Origin: Bacteroidota bacterium
GTDB lineage: Bacteria; Bacteroidota; Bacteroidia; Bacteroidales; UBA10428
Assembly: GCA_003252385.1 (NCBI GenBank)
Contig: QKEH01000112.1
Span: 1-36,992 of the forward strand
Reading direction: 5' to 3'
DNA: 36,992 nucleotides
Shown one piece after another: positions 7,687 through 15,664 of the stretch. A program made the position numbers and the translations under genes. The notes beneath the pieces are model-generated. The model worked only from the letters and a program-made list of their open reading frames with translations, was not told the origin of the DNA and did not search any database. Position 1 is the first letter of the stretch. Each line of letters opens with the position of its first letter.

Positions 7687-8400
7687 ATGGAACCTATTAA
7701 AATACGCGATGTACGCAAATTAACCCCATTGGCTAATTACCGCTTTAATAGCTTTACGGGGCATTTTATTTCCTCAGCTATATCGCCCATATTTACCGCT
7801 TGGTTTGTGAAGCGTGGTACGCGCCCCAATACCATTACTATATACATGATTTTGGCAGGTGTTCTTGGGGCTGTATTGTTTGCCTTTGACAACATGTGGT
7901 TGAAGATTGCCGGTTTTGCCCTTTTTCATTTCTGGTTTATTATGGATTGTTCAGATGGCGAAGTGGCACGCATAACCAAACAATTCTCTAAATACGGTAA
8001 GGAGATAGATTTTATGGCTCACCTCATCTGTCACCCACTTATGAACCTGGCTCTGTGGTGGAGTTTTATTCAATTGGGGACCTACAATACCTTGTTTCTA
8101 TCAGCTTTCTTTATGGCATTTATTTCGGTGGAACTGGTGAATAGGAGTTTGGTTCTTTTTAATACGTATTTAGTAGACGAAGATGCTCCAAAGGCTTCAA
8201 GACCTTCTTTAGTGCTATATTTTTTACGACAAATAACTTCCTATCCGAATTTTATGCTGTTGTTTCCTGGCGTTTTTCTTATTGATTATTTTTACGGATA
8301 TCATATTTCGGCCTATGTTTTAATGCTTTGGGGAAGCTTCTATATGTTACTGTCAGTCAGGATGGTAATTAAGCGATTGATCCACTTCAATATGTCATAA
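7687..8400 (+). CDS. CDP-alcohol phosphatidyltransferase-like membrane protein with D-to-H change
   Basis: A 237-residue integral membrane protein with about six hydrophobic helices. It carries the CDP-alcohol phosphotransferase motif (consensus D-x2-D-G-x2-A-R-x8-G-x3-D-x3-D) as DCSDGEVAR (D87, D90, R95), G104, D108 and then H112 in place of the fourth aspartate, which in studied members is proposed to deprotonate the acceptor hydroxyl. The reading frame through this region is unambiguous (IDFMAHLICHP). Family enzymes move a phospho-alcohol from a CDP-alcohol to an acceptor, or a phosphatidyl group to an alcohol. Here the neighbouring LicC-like domain suggests CDP-linked substrate made by the same operon. 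Acceptor could be a lipid or lipid-linked glycan; this is inference. Confidence 0.85.
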   Translation: MEPIKIRDVRKLTPLANYRFNSFTGHFISSAISPIFTAWFVKRGTRPNTITIYMILAGVLGAVLFAFDNMWLKIAGFALFHFWFIMDCSDGEVARITKQFSKYGKEIDFMAHLICHPLMNLALWWSFIQLGTYNTLFLSAFFMAFISVELVNRSLVLFNTYLVDEDAPKASRPSLVLYFLRQITSYPNFMLLFPGVFLIDYFYGYHISAYVLMLWGSFYMLLSVRMVIKRLIHFNMS

Positions 8401-8430
8401 ACCGCATTATTTAGGGAGAGAATATAGCTA

Positions 8431-9843
8431 ATGAGAAGTTTAAAAGCCAATATAGGTCTGTCAATGGCCACGTTTTCGAGCCGGATGATATCCGGCAGTG
8501 TGGTATACATTGTTTTGGCACGGCTTCTTGATTTGGAAGGGTTTGGTTTATTGTCCTTTGGGGTAACCTTTGCAGGTCTTCTGGCAGTAATGGCCGAATT
8601 TGGCTATTCCTTAATGTCTCAACGCGATATTCCTCAGAACCGTTTTGACCTGAATCGGTACGTTTTTAATACGCTTCTACAAAAAGTGGTATTATCGGTT
8701 TTAGCCATCATAGGAGGCTTCATTTATCTCAATATGCTTTTTACTGGTCCTAACTTTAAAATTGGATTGATATTCATTGCAAATGCTATTGTTACCTCTA
8801 ACAATATGTACCTATTCTCGGTGTTTAGGGCTAAAAATAAGTTCAAGGTCGAAACCGTATTCTCCTTGCTCTATGCTGTGGTTTTGGTTGTTGTGATAGT
8901 GGTGTTTTATGCCTTGGATTTATCGGTATACTTTATTGCCTATGGTTTGCTATTTGGGCGTTTCTTACAAATGGTTTTGCTTGTTTTTATTTATCTGCGG
9001 ATTTTCTCCATTAGTTTCGAGATTGATAAAACTATACAGCGCTATTTACTGAAACATTCCTTCTCTTTTGGAGCCCACTACATTATTGGGGTATTCTATT
9101 TTACTATCGATAATCAGTTAATTGCACTGTATGCCGGGAACGATGCGCTTGCTATTTATCAGGCATTTTTTAAAGTTGTGCTAATCCTTCTTTCCGTCAA
9201 CGATTTGCTTAATAATGTACTTATACCTTACCTTTCGGCACGTTTTAAGCTCAATGATAAAACCTTTGTAAAGACGGCTACTTTACTTAATAAAGTAATT
9301 ATGGTATTAGGCTTGGCCATGTTTGTTTTTATAAATCTCTTTGCCGAACCAATAATTCTCTTTTTGTATTCAGAGAAGTATATAGCTGCCATGGCTATTG
9401 TATTACCACTCAGCTTTGTCCTTTTATTTCGGATATTTACTTCGATGTATTCTGTATTGTTGACCATTTCCGATCATCAGAATGATCGGGTGATAATTGT
9501 ATTTGCCTCACTGGTTGTAAATGTGACTTTAAATTACCTGGTAATTCCTACCTATGGTTTTGTAGGTGCTGCTTTTGTTAGTTTGATTACGCATCTCATA
9601 CTTGCAGGACTATACTTTCTTTTTGGTTATAAATATCTCAAATCATTCCTTGTTAGCCGAAACATAGTGGTTATTTCAGTGATTACTGTGGTACTGATAC
9701 TGGCATTATACTTTTTTGAATTGAAATGGAACTTATGGCAAGCTATTGTAGCAATGCTTCTATGGATGCTTTCGCTAGTATTCATTTTTACCAAAAAGCA
9801 AAGACAGGAAGTTACACAGCTCCTGTCGGACGGATTTGCTTAA
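8431..9843 (+). CDS. Polysaccharide flippase (Wzx-like, MOP superfamily)
   Basis: A 470-residue, strongly hydrophobic protein with roughly 12-14 predicted membrane helices along its whole length. It starts with a short basic segment and SMATFSSRMISGSVVYIVLARLLDLEGFGLLSF, characteristic in arrangement of the polysaccharide-biosynthesis/flippase family (quoted segment split: residues about 11-43). It also has the internal motif FRAKNKFKVE after the third helix and YGFVGAAFVSLITH near helix eleven. Such proteins move undecaprenyl-pyrophosphate-linked repeat units from the cytosolic to the periplasmic face. The gene lies 30 bases after the phosphotransferase-like gene. Its stop falls 4 bases before the next likely start, consistent with one operon. 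Confidence 0.88.
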   Translation: MRSLKANIGLSMATFSSRMISGSVVYIVLARLLDLEGFGLLSFGVTFAGLLAVMAEFGYSLMSQRDIPQNRFDLNRYVFNTLLQKVVLSVLAIIGGFIYLNMLFTGPNFKIGLIFIANAIVTSNNMYLFSVFRAKNKFKVETVFSLLYAVVLVVVIVVFYALDLSVYFIAYGLLFGRFLQMVLLVFIYLRIFSISFEIDKTIQRYLLKHSFSFGAHYIIGVFYFTIDNQLIALYAGNDALAIYQAFFKVVLILLSVNDLLNNVLIPYLSARFKLNDKTFVKTATLLNKVIMVLGLAMFVFINLFAEPIILFLYSEKYIAAMAIVLPLSFVLLFRIFTSMYSVLLTISDHQNDRVIIVFASLVVNVTLNYLVIPTYGFVGAAFVSLITHLILAGLYFLFGYKYLKSFLVSRNIVVISVITVVLILALYFFELKWNLWQAIVAMLLWMLSLVFIFTKKQRQEVTQLLSDGFA

Positions 9844-9847
9844 TATT

Positions 9848-10696
9848 ATGATGCAACTGGATAACATACTGGGTATAGTGGTTCTGTATAATTGTAGGTT
9901 GGAGGATTCAAAGACCTTGAGTTCGCTGCGTAATGCTTGCCACACCTTGCAAGAACCATTGGATGTTATTGTGTACGATAATGGAACTTTTAATCAAAGT
10001 AATCAGGTAGATAGAGATGTACAAAACATAAAGCTTACCTATATTCATAATCCACAAAACCCTGGAATAGCTACTGCTTACAACAAAGCACTTCGAATAG
10101 CAATAGAACAATCGAAAGATTGGTTGTTGCTAATGGATCAGGATACAGAATTTAATCAGGAATTTATCACTGCTCTGCAGTCAGGAAGTTGGAAGCGGGA
10201 AGATGTAGTTTGTGCGGTTCCTCGTATAATTTCTACCCATGATGGGAACCAGATATCACCTTCAGAAATGAAAAAAGGTGGAGTAGTGCGCCCTATCTCA
10301 GCCAAACAGAATCAGGTTTTTTCAAATAATGTTACCGCATTAAATTCGGGATGCCTGGTGTCAGTAGCTTTAATGAGGCAACTGGGTGGGTTTAATCTTG
10401 AGTATCCATTAGATATACTGGATCATTGGTTGTTTCGGCAAATTGCTAATGGGAAGAAAAAGGTGTTTTTTCTTGATGCACAAATCTTACATGGACTATC
10501 CGTAACCTCTTTCGAAGAAGATGTGTCAGTTGCCAGGTATAAGAGTATATTACAAAGCGAACGATTATTTTTAAGAACCAGCCCTGTTGATTATATCATT
10601 TACAAATGCCGACTAATATTTAGGCTAACAAAGCAGTTACGCTATAGAAATAAGCAATACTGGTTACAAACTTTGAATTATTTGCTTAAATGGTAG
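9848..10696 (+). CDS. GT2-family glycosyltransferase (rhamnosyltransferase-like)
   Basis: A cytosolic or membrane-associated GT-A glycosyltransferase of 282 residues. The start region VVLYN, YDNGT, HNPQNPGIATAYNKAL and the DQD-containing segment LLLMDQDTEF match the family-2 rhamnosyltransferase group (RfbF/RgpF-like N-termini). A later acidic segment, LDILDHWLFRQI, fits the usual acceptor-binding position. I chose ATG 9848 (a second ATG follows at 9851) because the longer frame begins with TTG inside the flippase gene. Donor and acceptor sugars cannot be read from sequence. The end of the gene contains the promoter for the following polymerase. Confidence 0.85.
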   Translation: MMQLDNILGIVVLYNCRLEDSKTLSSLRNACHTLQEPLDVIVYDNGTFNQSNQVDRDVQNIKLTYIHNPQNPGIATAYNKALRIAIEQSKDWLLLMDQDTEFNQEFITALQSGSWKREDVVCAVPRIISTHDGNQISPSEMKKGGVVRPISAKQNQVFSNNVTALNSGCLVSVALMRQLGGFNLEYPLDILDHWLFRQIANGKKKVFFLDAQILHGLSVTSFEEDVSVARYKSILQSERLFLRTSPVDYIIYKCRLIFRLTKQLRYRNKQYWLQTLNYLLKW

Positions 10697-10710
10697 AATA
10701 TATATATTTG
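10681..10710 (+). promoter_or_regulatory. Internal Bacteroidota promoter upstream of the Wzy-like gene
   Basis: TTTG at 10681-10684 followed after 18 bases by TATATTTG at 10703-10710 matches the full -33/-7 consensus. It overlaps the last codons of the preceding glycosyltransferase. Predicted transcription would start about 35 bases before the ATG at 10751. Confidence 0.65.
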
Positions 10711-10750
10711 CGATGTATATGCACAGTAATTAAATGATGATCCGTATACG

Positions 10751-11911
10751 ATGAGGCTAATACAGAAATATTTGTTCTTTCTATTACTGGTAATATGCGT
10801 GTACGATGGCTCCGATTTGCTATTAGGCCTCAAAACGCCCATTTTCCTGGGCATAGTGTTCGTATTTGGAGTTTCAATTAATTTGGAACGCTCCTATAAG
10901 ATTCCTCTGAATCTGGGACTGTATTTTCTGGTTTTTTCTGTTCTGTTGCCTACTGTTTCAATAATCATAAGTCGTAGTGGAGGTGAACCTTCAGATGGAA
11001 TGCAGTACCTTAAGGGGTATCTCTTTTTATTTGTCGTATTTATAATGTACCACTACCAACTATCCATACTCCTTTTATTGGTTCGTTTACTCACTCTTTT
11101 AGCTGTTGTGATTCTAGTATTTTATGTTATTTCACTACTTCCATCTTTTGAAAGTTTTGAAGATACGCTGTATGTGTTTGGTAATGAGTATAAAATATTT
11201 ACCATTCATTCTCGCACCTATGGAGCTTTTGAAGTGCCGAGTATTTATTTTCATACATCACCATTATTAATTGTACCTCTAGGCTATTACTTTAATAAAT
11301 TCCTTGAACGTCCTAAACTGGATAACCTGTTGCTTGGTGCTTTAATTCTTATTGCTTTGATCCTATCTGGAACCAGAAATAATATGTTCATGGGTTTACT
11401 TGTTCCTGTAGTTATCTATTTACTCAAGGGAAACCGTCGGAATGTATTGGTGGTTATCATTCTGATATCTTTATGTATACTAATATTCTTATTTAGTTAT
11501 GGGCACATCTTATTAGGCTTTTTTTCTGCAACGGAGCCATCAAATGCTATAAAACTGGCCTATTTAACCGATTATGCTGAGCGTTTTACTAATATATCTA
11601 CCTGGTTATGGGGTGAGGGTTTAGGATCCTTCTTCTATTCTACCCCGCATGCTGAGATGGTATCGGTTACCGAACTCACTTACTTTGAATTGTTTCGTCG
11701 CTATGGTCTTATCATGGGCTTTATCTACTTTCTTTTAATGCTATATCCTTGTCTAAGAATAACCAGTCGTTCAGAATATGCATGGCTGTACCTGGTGTAT
11801 GTGTGCTTTTTAGTCATGGTGTTTTTTAATCCTTTTTACTATTCCTCTACAGGTATTCTATTTTTGAGTGAAGTATTGTATCGTCGGGCAGAAGAAACAA
11901 AACAGCTATGA
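10751..11911 (+). CDS. O-antigen/capsule polymerase-like membrane protein (Wzy-like)
   Basis: A 386-residue polytopic membrane protein with about ten hydrophobic helices. Polymerases of this type share little sequence, but this one has the expected pattern: a short cytosolic motif ILSGTRNNM after a helix, and a periplasmic loop with GEGLGSFF followed by TELTYFELFRRYGLIMG, resembling the G-x-G and E-rich motifs of Wzy_C/O-antigen ligase proteins. It would join repeat units on the periplasmic face. It has its own likely promoter at 10681-10710, and its stop overlaps the next start by 4 bases (ATGA). Assignment as polymerase rather than ligase is by context with the flippase. Confidence 0.75.
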   Translation: MRLIQKYLFFLLLVICVYDGSDLLLGLKTPIFLGIVFVFGVSINLERSYKIPLNLGLYFLVFSVLLPTVSIIISRSGGEPSDGMQYLKGYLFLFVVFIMYHYQLSILLLLVRLLTLLAVVILVFYVISLLPSFESFEDTLYVFGNEYKIFTIHSRTYGAFEVPSIYFHTSPLLIVPLGYYFNKFLERPKLDNLLLGALILIALILSGTRNNMFMGLLVPVVIYLLKGNRRNVLVVIILISLCILIFLFSYGHILLGFFSATEPSNAIKLAYLTDYAERFTNISTWLWGEGLGSFFYSTPHAEMVSVTELTYFELFRRYGLIMGFIYFLLMLYPCLRITSRSEYAWLYLVYVCFLVMVFFNPFYYSSTGILFLSEVLYRRAEETKQL

Positions 11912-12624
11912 TATCAGTTTGTATTCCCACATATAATGGAGCCAAATATATTGAAAAACAATTGTGCTCTATACTGAAACAACTTTTGCCGGAAGATGAA
12001 GTAATTATATCGGATGATAGTTCTACAGATGATACGGTTGATCGGATAAGGGCATATAATGATACGCGAATACGAATTTATGAGAAGTGCAGCTTTAGTA
12101 GCCCAATATTCAACCTGGAAAACGCTTTAAAGCAAGCCCGGGGCGATTATTTTTTTCTGGCCGATCAGGATGATATCTGGAGTGAAGATAAGGTAGAGCG
12201 GATGTTAAAGTGCTTACAACACTACGACTTGGTAGTAAGCGATAGCTGTATTATTGACGATAACGAACAGGTAATTGAACCCTCGTTTTTTGACATTGTA
12301 AATGCGCGCAAAGGTTTTGTTCATAATCTGATAAAAAATGGTTACCTGGGGTGTGCTATGGCATTTAATCGTAAAATCCGTGATTACGTTTTGCCTTTTC
12401 CAAAAACTATTGCTATGCATGATATCTGGATTGGGCTGAATAGTGAAATAATTGGGCGTCCGTTTTTTCTGAACGAGAAGCTACATAATTACCGACGCCA
12501 TGGAGGAAATGCCAGTAGTGCTTCCGAGAAAAGTTCGTATCCGCATTATTATCGTATCTGGTATCGGTTGGTTTTTTTATTCGAAATAGTTAAACGTTTT
12601 ATTAGCCGAAGCGTATTGCGGTAA
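11908..12624 (+). CDS. GT2-family glycosyltransferase
   Basis: A 238-residue GT-A glycosyltransferase. ISVCIPTYNGAKYIEKQL at the N-terminus, the nucleotide-binding IISDDSSTDDT, and the metal-binding DQDDIW in YFFLADQDDIWS are the classic family-2 motifs. HDIWIG and NYRRHGGNAS near the C-terminus are typical of the WcaA/alpha-L-Rha alpha-1,3 group. It overlaps the polymerase gene by 4 bases, so translation is probably coupled. It is the last plus-strand gene before the block of lipoprotein genes; a small hairpin at 12639-12656 follows. The sugar it transfers is unknown. Confidence 0.87.
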   Translation: MISVCIPTYNGAKYIEKQLCSILKQLLPEDEVIISDDSSTDDTVDRIRAYNDTRIRIYEKCSFSSPIFNLENALKQARGDYFFLADQDDIWSEDKVERMLKCLQHYDLVVSDSCIIDDNEQVIEPSFFDIVNARKGFVHNLIKNGYLGCAMAFNRKIRDYVLPFPKTIAMHDIWIGLNSEIIGRPFFLNEKLHNYRRHGGNASSASEKSSYPHYYRIWYRLVFLFEIVKRFISRSVLR

Positions 12625-12638
12625 CTGTTTAATCCCAT

Positions 12639-12656
12639 TAAACCCGGGCGGGTTTA
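12639..12656. terminator. Possible bidirectional hairpin terminator between convergent genes
   Basis: TAAACCC (12639-12645) and GGGTTTA (12650-12656) form a 7-bp stem with loop GGGC, between the convergent glycosyltransferase and lipoprotein genes and overlapping the latter's stop codon. No strong U-tract follows on either strand, so efficiency is doubtful. Confidence 0.4.
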
Positions 12657-13367
12657 TTCCTGAATCCCGCTATCATAGATAGTTACTGTACTATAGCGAA
12701 AAACACTCATGCAAAACCATCCGAGTTTATTCGCTATACGTACTCCAAAATATACCCGTTTCTCATAAGGGTACGATAAACAATTGAATTCGCGGAAGTA
12801 ACGTTGTACTCTAACCGGATTACCTTCAATACTTTCTGATATTAGAATTCTTCCGCTTGTCATTAAATCAATTGTTCCTGATTTAAATATATTCTCCTGT
12901 CGGATAATGAAATCGCGATCCAGTGGACTGGCTTTAAAGCTTACTTCGATTTGCTCAAACTGGTTGTCGGAATGAATGCATGTATAGATTAAGTTTTCGT
13001 ACAAAGTATCATTGTATGAATAGGATTCGTTACTTATATAAATAGAGTCGTTGGTGTTGGAGCCTAGAAGTTCAACATCTTCAGCCAAGCAGTTGAGTGT
13101 CAGGCGAGGAATGCCACAGTTATATTCCTCATCATCGCATTCAATAGCAATGTCATCTCTTCCATCATTATTAATATCTATAGAGCAATTTGCGTTTGAG
13201 TTTCGCGCAATAGTAAATACGGTATCGTACACATTAATAAGCATTCCTTTTGGTTCGCTGATTTTTATTTCGGTAGGTAGTTGTTGTGATACCTCCGGTT
13301 TTTCTTCCTTTTTATTACACGATATACCTAGTACCAGGAGTATTAGTAATAGCAAACTGCTTTTCAT
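12654..13367 (-). CDS. Hypothetical lipoprotein, tandem paralogue A
   Basis: A 237-residue protein with a lipoprotein signal: MKSS, hydrophobic core, lipobox LGISC with lipidated C17 followed by NKKEE. The mature part contains SIDINNDGRDDIAI, an EF-hand/dockerin-like D-x-N-x-D-G-x-x-D calcium-type loop. Its C-terminus ends with KLGWFCMSVFRYSTVTIYDSGIQ, a beta-rich ending. It is clearly paralogous to the gene 32 bases upstream on the same strand: the loop, a NDSIY..SYSYNDTLY segment, an NC-x-YP segment and the KLGW ending align in order. The charge after the Cys suggests surface or periplasmic outer-membrane anchoring. No function is known to me. It sits antisense to the polysaccharide genes around it. 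Confidence 0.8.
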   Translation of the reverse strand: MKSSLLLLILLVLGISCNKKEEKPEVSQQLPTEIKISEPKGMLINVYDTVFTIARNSNANCSIDINNDGRDDIAIECDDEEYNCGIPRLTLNCLAEDVELLGSNTNDSIYISNESYSYNDTLYENLIYTCIHSDNQFEQIEVSFKASPLDRDFIIRQENIFKSGTIDLMTSGRILISESIEGNPVRVQRYFREFNCLSYPYEKRVYFGVRIANKLGWFCMSVFRYSTVTIYDSGIQE

Positions 13368-13399
13368 GATAAACTAGGGTTGATTAATTCATATTAATT

Positions 13400-14119
13400 C
13401 TACTGCTGTATAGCACTCTCATACACGGTTACAATACAACCGTTGTAAATGCTCATGCGTAGCCAACCCAGTTTATCCTTAATGCGGAATGCCAGGTACA
13501 TTACTTCATCTATTGGAAAATTATAACAGTTATTATTATATTCATCAGTTGCATAGTGGACACCTTCATCGGGTGGAGCAGGATGATATAAGCTGGACTT
13601 GGTAAGGACTATGGTGTCCGATTCAAAAGTGGCTTCAGAATCAATTAATTCATCGTAAACGAAATACCTGGCTCTAAAGGATGCATTTATCTCGATAATT
13701 GAATCGGAATTATGAGTTTGGAAACAATTGTAATAGTTGGTGATATACAAATTGGTGTCGTTGTAATATGAGTTTGTATAGGTGTAGATTGTATCCATTG
13801 CCTGGTAACCTAATATTTCAACTTCACGATTCAGACAGTATATGGAAATATCTGCCACCCAGTCTGTGGTGTAGTAGACCGGCATAATGCCACTGATTTT
13901 AAGATCATCTACATGGTCATTGTTAAGGTCAAGGGTAAAACCTTCCAGGTATTTATCGCAGGCTCTGGCAACTGAGTCGTAGGTGATAAGCAGCATGTTC
14001 TCAGTAGTGCCTGTTTTTAATAGTTGTTCATCAGAATTTTGAGGGGGAGTTTCTTCTTTATTACAGCTGACAAGGCATATAATAATTAGGGGAAGTAGTT
14101 GAAATAGGCCTTTTGACAT
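13400..14119 (-). CDS. Hypothetical lipoprotein, tandem paralogue B
   Basis: A 239-residue lipoprotein. The frame is open to 14206, but ATG at 14119 gives a proper signal, MSKGLFQLLPLIIICLVSC, with lipidated C19 and NKEE after it; the longer version would place 29 extra residues before it. The mature part has DLNNDHVDDLKI (calcium-type loop with His replacing the usual Gly), an NSYYNDTNLY segment and the C-terminal KLGWLRMSIYNGCIVTVYES, all matching paralogue A. The two are probably co-transcribed (32-base gap). The pair differs most in the central region, as expected for old duplicates. Function is unknown. A divergent third lipoprotein gene begins at 14302. Confidence 0.8.
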   Translation of the reverse strand: MSKGLFQLLPLIIICLVSCNKEETPPQNSDEQLLKTGTTENMLLITYDSVARACDKYLEGFTLDLNNDHVDDLKISGIMPVYYTTDWVADISIYCLNREVEILGYQAMDTIYTYTNSYYNDTNLYITNYYNCFQTHNSDSIIEINASFRARYFVYDELIDSEATFESDTIVLTKSSLYHPAPPDEGVHYATDEYNNNCYNFPIDEVMYLAFRIKDKLGWLRMSIYNGCIVTVYESAIQQ

Positions 14120-14219
14120 AATCATGAGAATATTCGGTTTTAATGTAATCTTTTGGAAGGAACGAAACAATATCTTAACATGTTGTGTAAATATAAATCT
14201 CTTCAAATATTAATTTTTA

Positions 14220-14227
14220 TAGTTTTG
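14220..14227 (+). promoter_or_regulatory. Candidate -7 element for the 14302 lipoprotein gene
   Basis: TAGTTTTG fits TAnnTTTG, 74 bases before the start codon. There is no convincing -33 TTG at the right distance, and the region is AT-rich, so chance occurrence is possible. Confidence 0.4.
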
Positions 14228-14301
14228 TCGAGAAAAGTTACAGGGGATATTGATCTCACTGAAATATGTTACCTTGTGAATGAAAAAATAACAATTTTAT
14301 T

Positions 14302-15450
14302 ATGAGACATTTAATCTATTTAGGTGTAATTATGGTATTTCTTTTTTCCTGTAAAAAGGAAAAGAATGATACCGGTTTGTTTTCTGTTTCCGGTAACGTA
14401 TTAGTTGCCGATTTATCTATTGAAGGAGCGGTTGTTACTGTCGATAATAGCTTAAACTGGGAAACTACTACTGATAGAAACGGCAATTATTCAATAAATG
14501 GCATTACGCCTGGTACGCATACCTTGACAATTAAATACACAACAAACAGTAATTTGAAAATTGCTTCTAATAATGATCATGGTTATGTAGAGATTAGTAG
14601 AGATATTTCTGTATTTGAAGATTTAGTGATAGAAAATATAAAATTACCTAAACCCATTAAAGTTTTTCCAATATCGGATAGTACGGAAAGTAGCATGACC
14701 ATTGTTTGGTCCTCTACCGATGCTTCGGATTTTCGAGAGTATAAGGTTTTTAGACATAACTCCTCAGGATTGGATGAATCAACTGGAGAGTTGGTTCACG
14801 TATCTACCTCAAAAAACGATACTGTATTTGTTGACCATGGGCTCTCTCCTTTATCGATCTATTATTACAGGGTTTATTTAATGAATGAGTATGGAAAGTT
14901 AGGCGGTAGTAATATCGTGTCTTCTCATACTTTAGAAAAAAATTACATAGTAAATGGCGATTTTGAGGAAGGTGATGATATTTTTGAATACTGGCCGAAT
15001 ATGGCTGGCGGTGGTTACTTCGGAACATTTGGAGTTATATCCTTTTGTGATTCTGTAAAAAAGAATGGTAATCGTTCTTTATACCTGTATGCCGACCAGG
15101 AGATTGACACGTATGGGCAACTATTAACCCGAGCTCAAATACTGATTGGTATGACTTTGGATTTTGATAGTAAAAAAAGCTATAAATTATCCTATTGGAT
15201 TAAAAATTCCGGATCGGTAAGTCAAGATACAGAGTGGGACCACTCAGGCTATAAGGATTATGTTTCCGGACTGATAGGAGATATTTGCAGTCCTGGTTTA
15301 ATAGGTATTACAACTACTGATACAGACTGGACTTATGTTGAAGAAATTATTCCGGAATCATATTGCGGAATTATGGGGATTTATATAAAAACATATAGCA
15401 AACACACCTGGGTTGATGATTTAAAATTGATCGATGTTCCCGTTAAGTGA
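14302..15450 (+). CDS. Lipoprotein with carboxypeptidase-regulatory-like, FN3-like and CBM-like domains
   Basis: A 382-residue lipoprotein with lipobox FLFSC (C17) followed by KKEK. Residues about 27-112 resemble the CarboxypepD_reg beta-sandwich (VSGNVLVADLSIEGAVVTVD, TTDRNGNYSINGITPGTHTL). Residues about 115-210 look like a fibronectin type III domain (SMTIVWSSTDASDFREYKVFR, YYYRVYLMNEYG). The C-terminal part starts NGDFEEGDDIFEYW and ends TWVDDLKLIDV, a jelly-roll pattern like CBM4/9 carbohydrate-binding modules. Together these suggest an outer-membrane-anchored binding protein rather than an enzyme. It lies divergent from the two paralogous lipoproteins within the polysaccharide locus. 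Ligand is unknown; domain calls come from visible pattern only. Confidence 0.75.
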   Translation: MRHLIYLGVIMVFLFSCKKEKNDTGLFSVSGNVLVADLSIEGAVVTVDNSLNWETTTDRNGNYSINGITPGTHTLTIKYTTNSNLKIASNNDHGYVEISRDISVFEDLVIENIKLPKPIKVFPISDSTESSMTIVWSSTDASDFREYKVFRHNSSGLDESTGELVHVSTSKNDTVFVDHGLSPLSIYYYRVYLMNEYGKLGGSNIVSSHTLEKNYIVNGDFEEGDDIFEYWPNMAGGGYFGTFGVISFCDSVKKNGNRSLYLYADQEIDTYGQLLTRAQILIGMTLDFDSKKSYKLSYWIKNSGSVSQDTEWDHSGYKDYVSGLIGDICSPGLIGITTTDTDWTYVEEIIPESYCGIMGIYIKTYSKHTWVDDLKLIDVPVK

Positions 15451-15664
15451 GTTTAGATGGCAATTTGATAGGATTTGGGATCCGAATGCCATACCTGATA
15501 TATGCGTTGTACTTGCCCTTTTGAGCAAAGGACATAAAAGGAGTCTTACGTCATGTGCGGGGGATATAAAGTTACATTGAAGAATTACATTTATAATAAT
15601 TCGAAACGATTCGTAAAAAATCTAGGGGTTCCTTTTTTGTATTATGGATAACATTTAATGAGAG

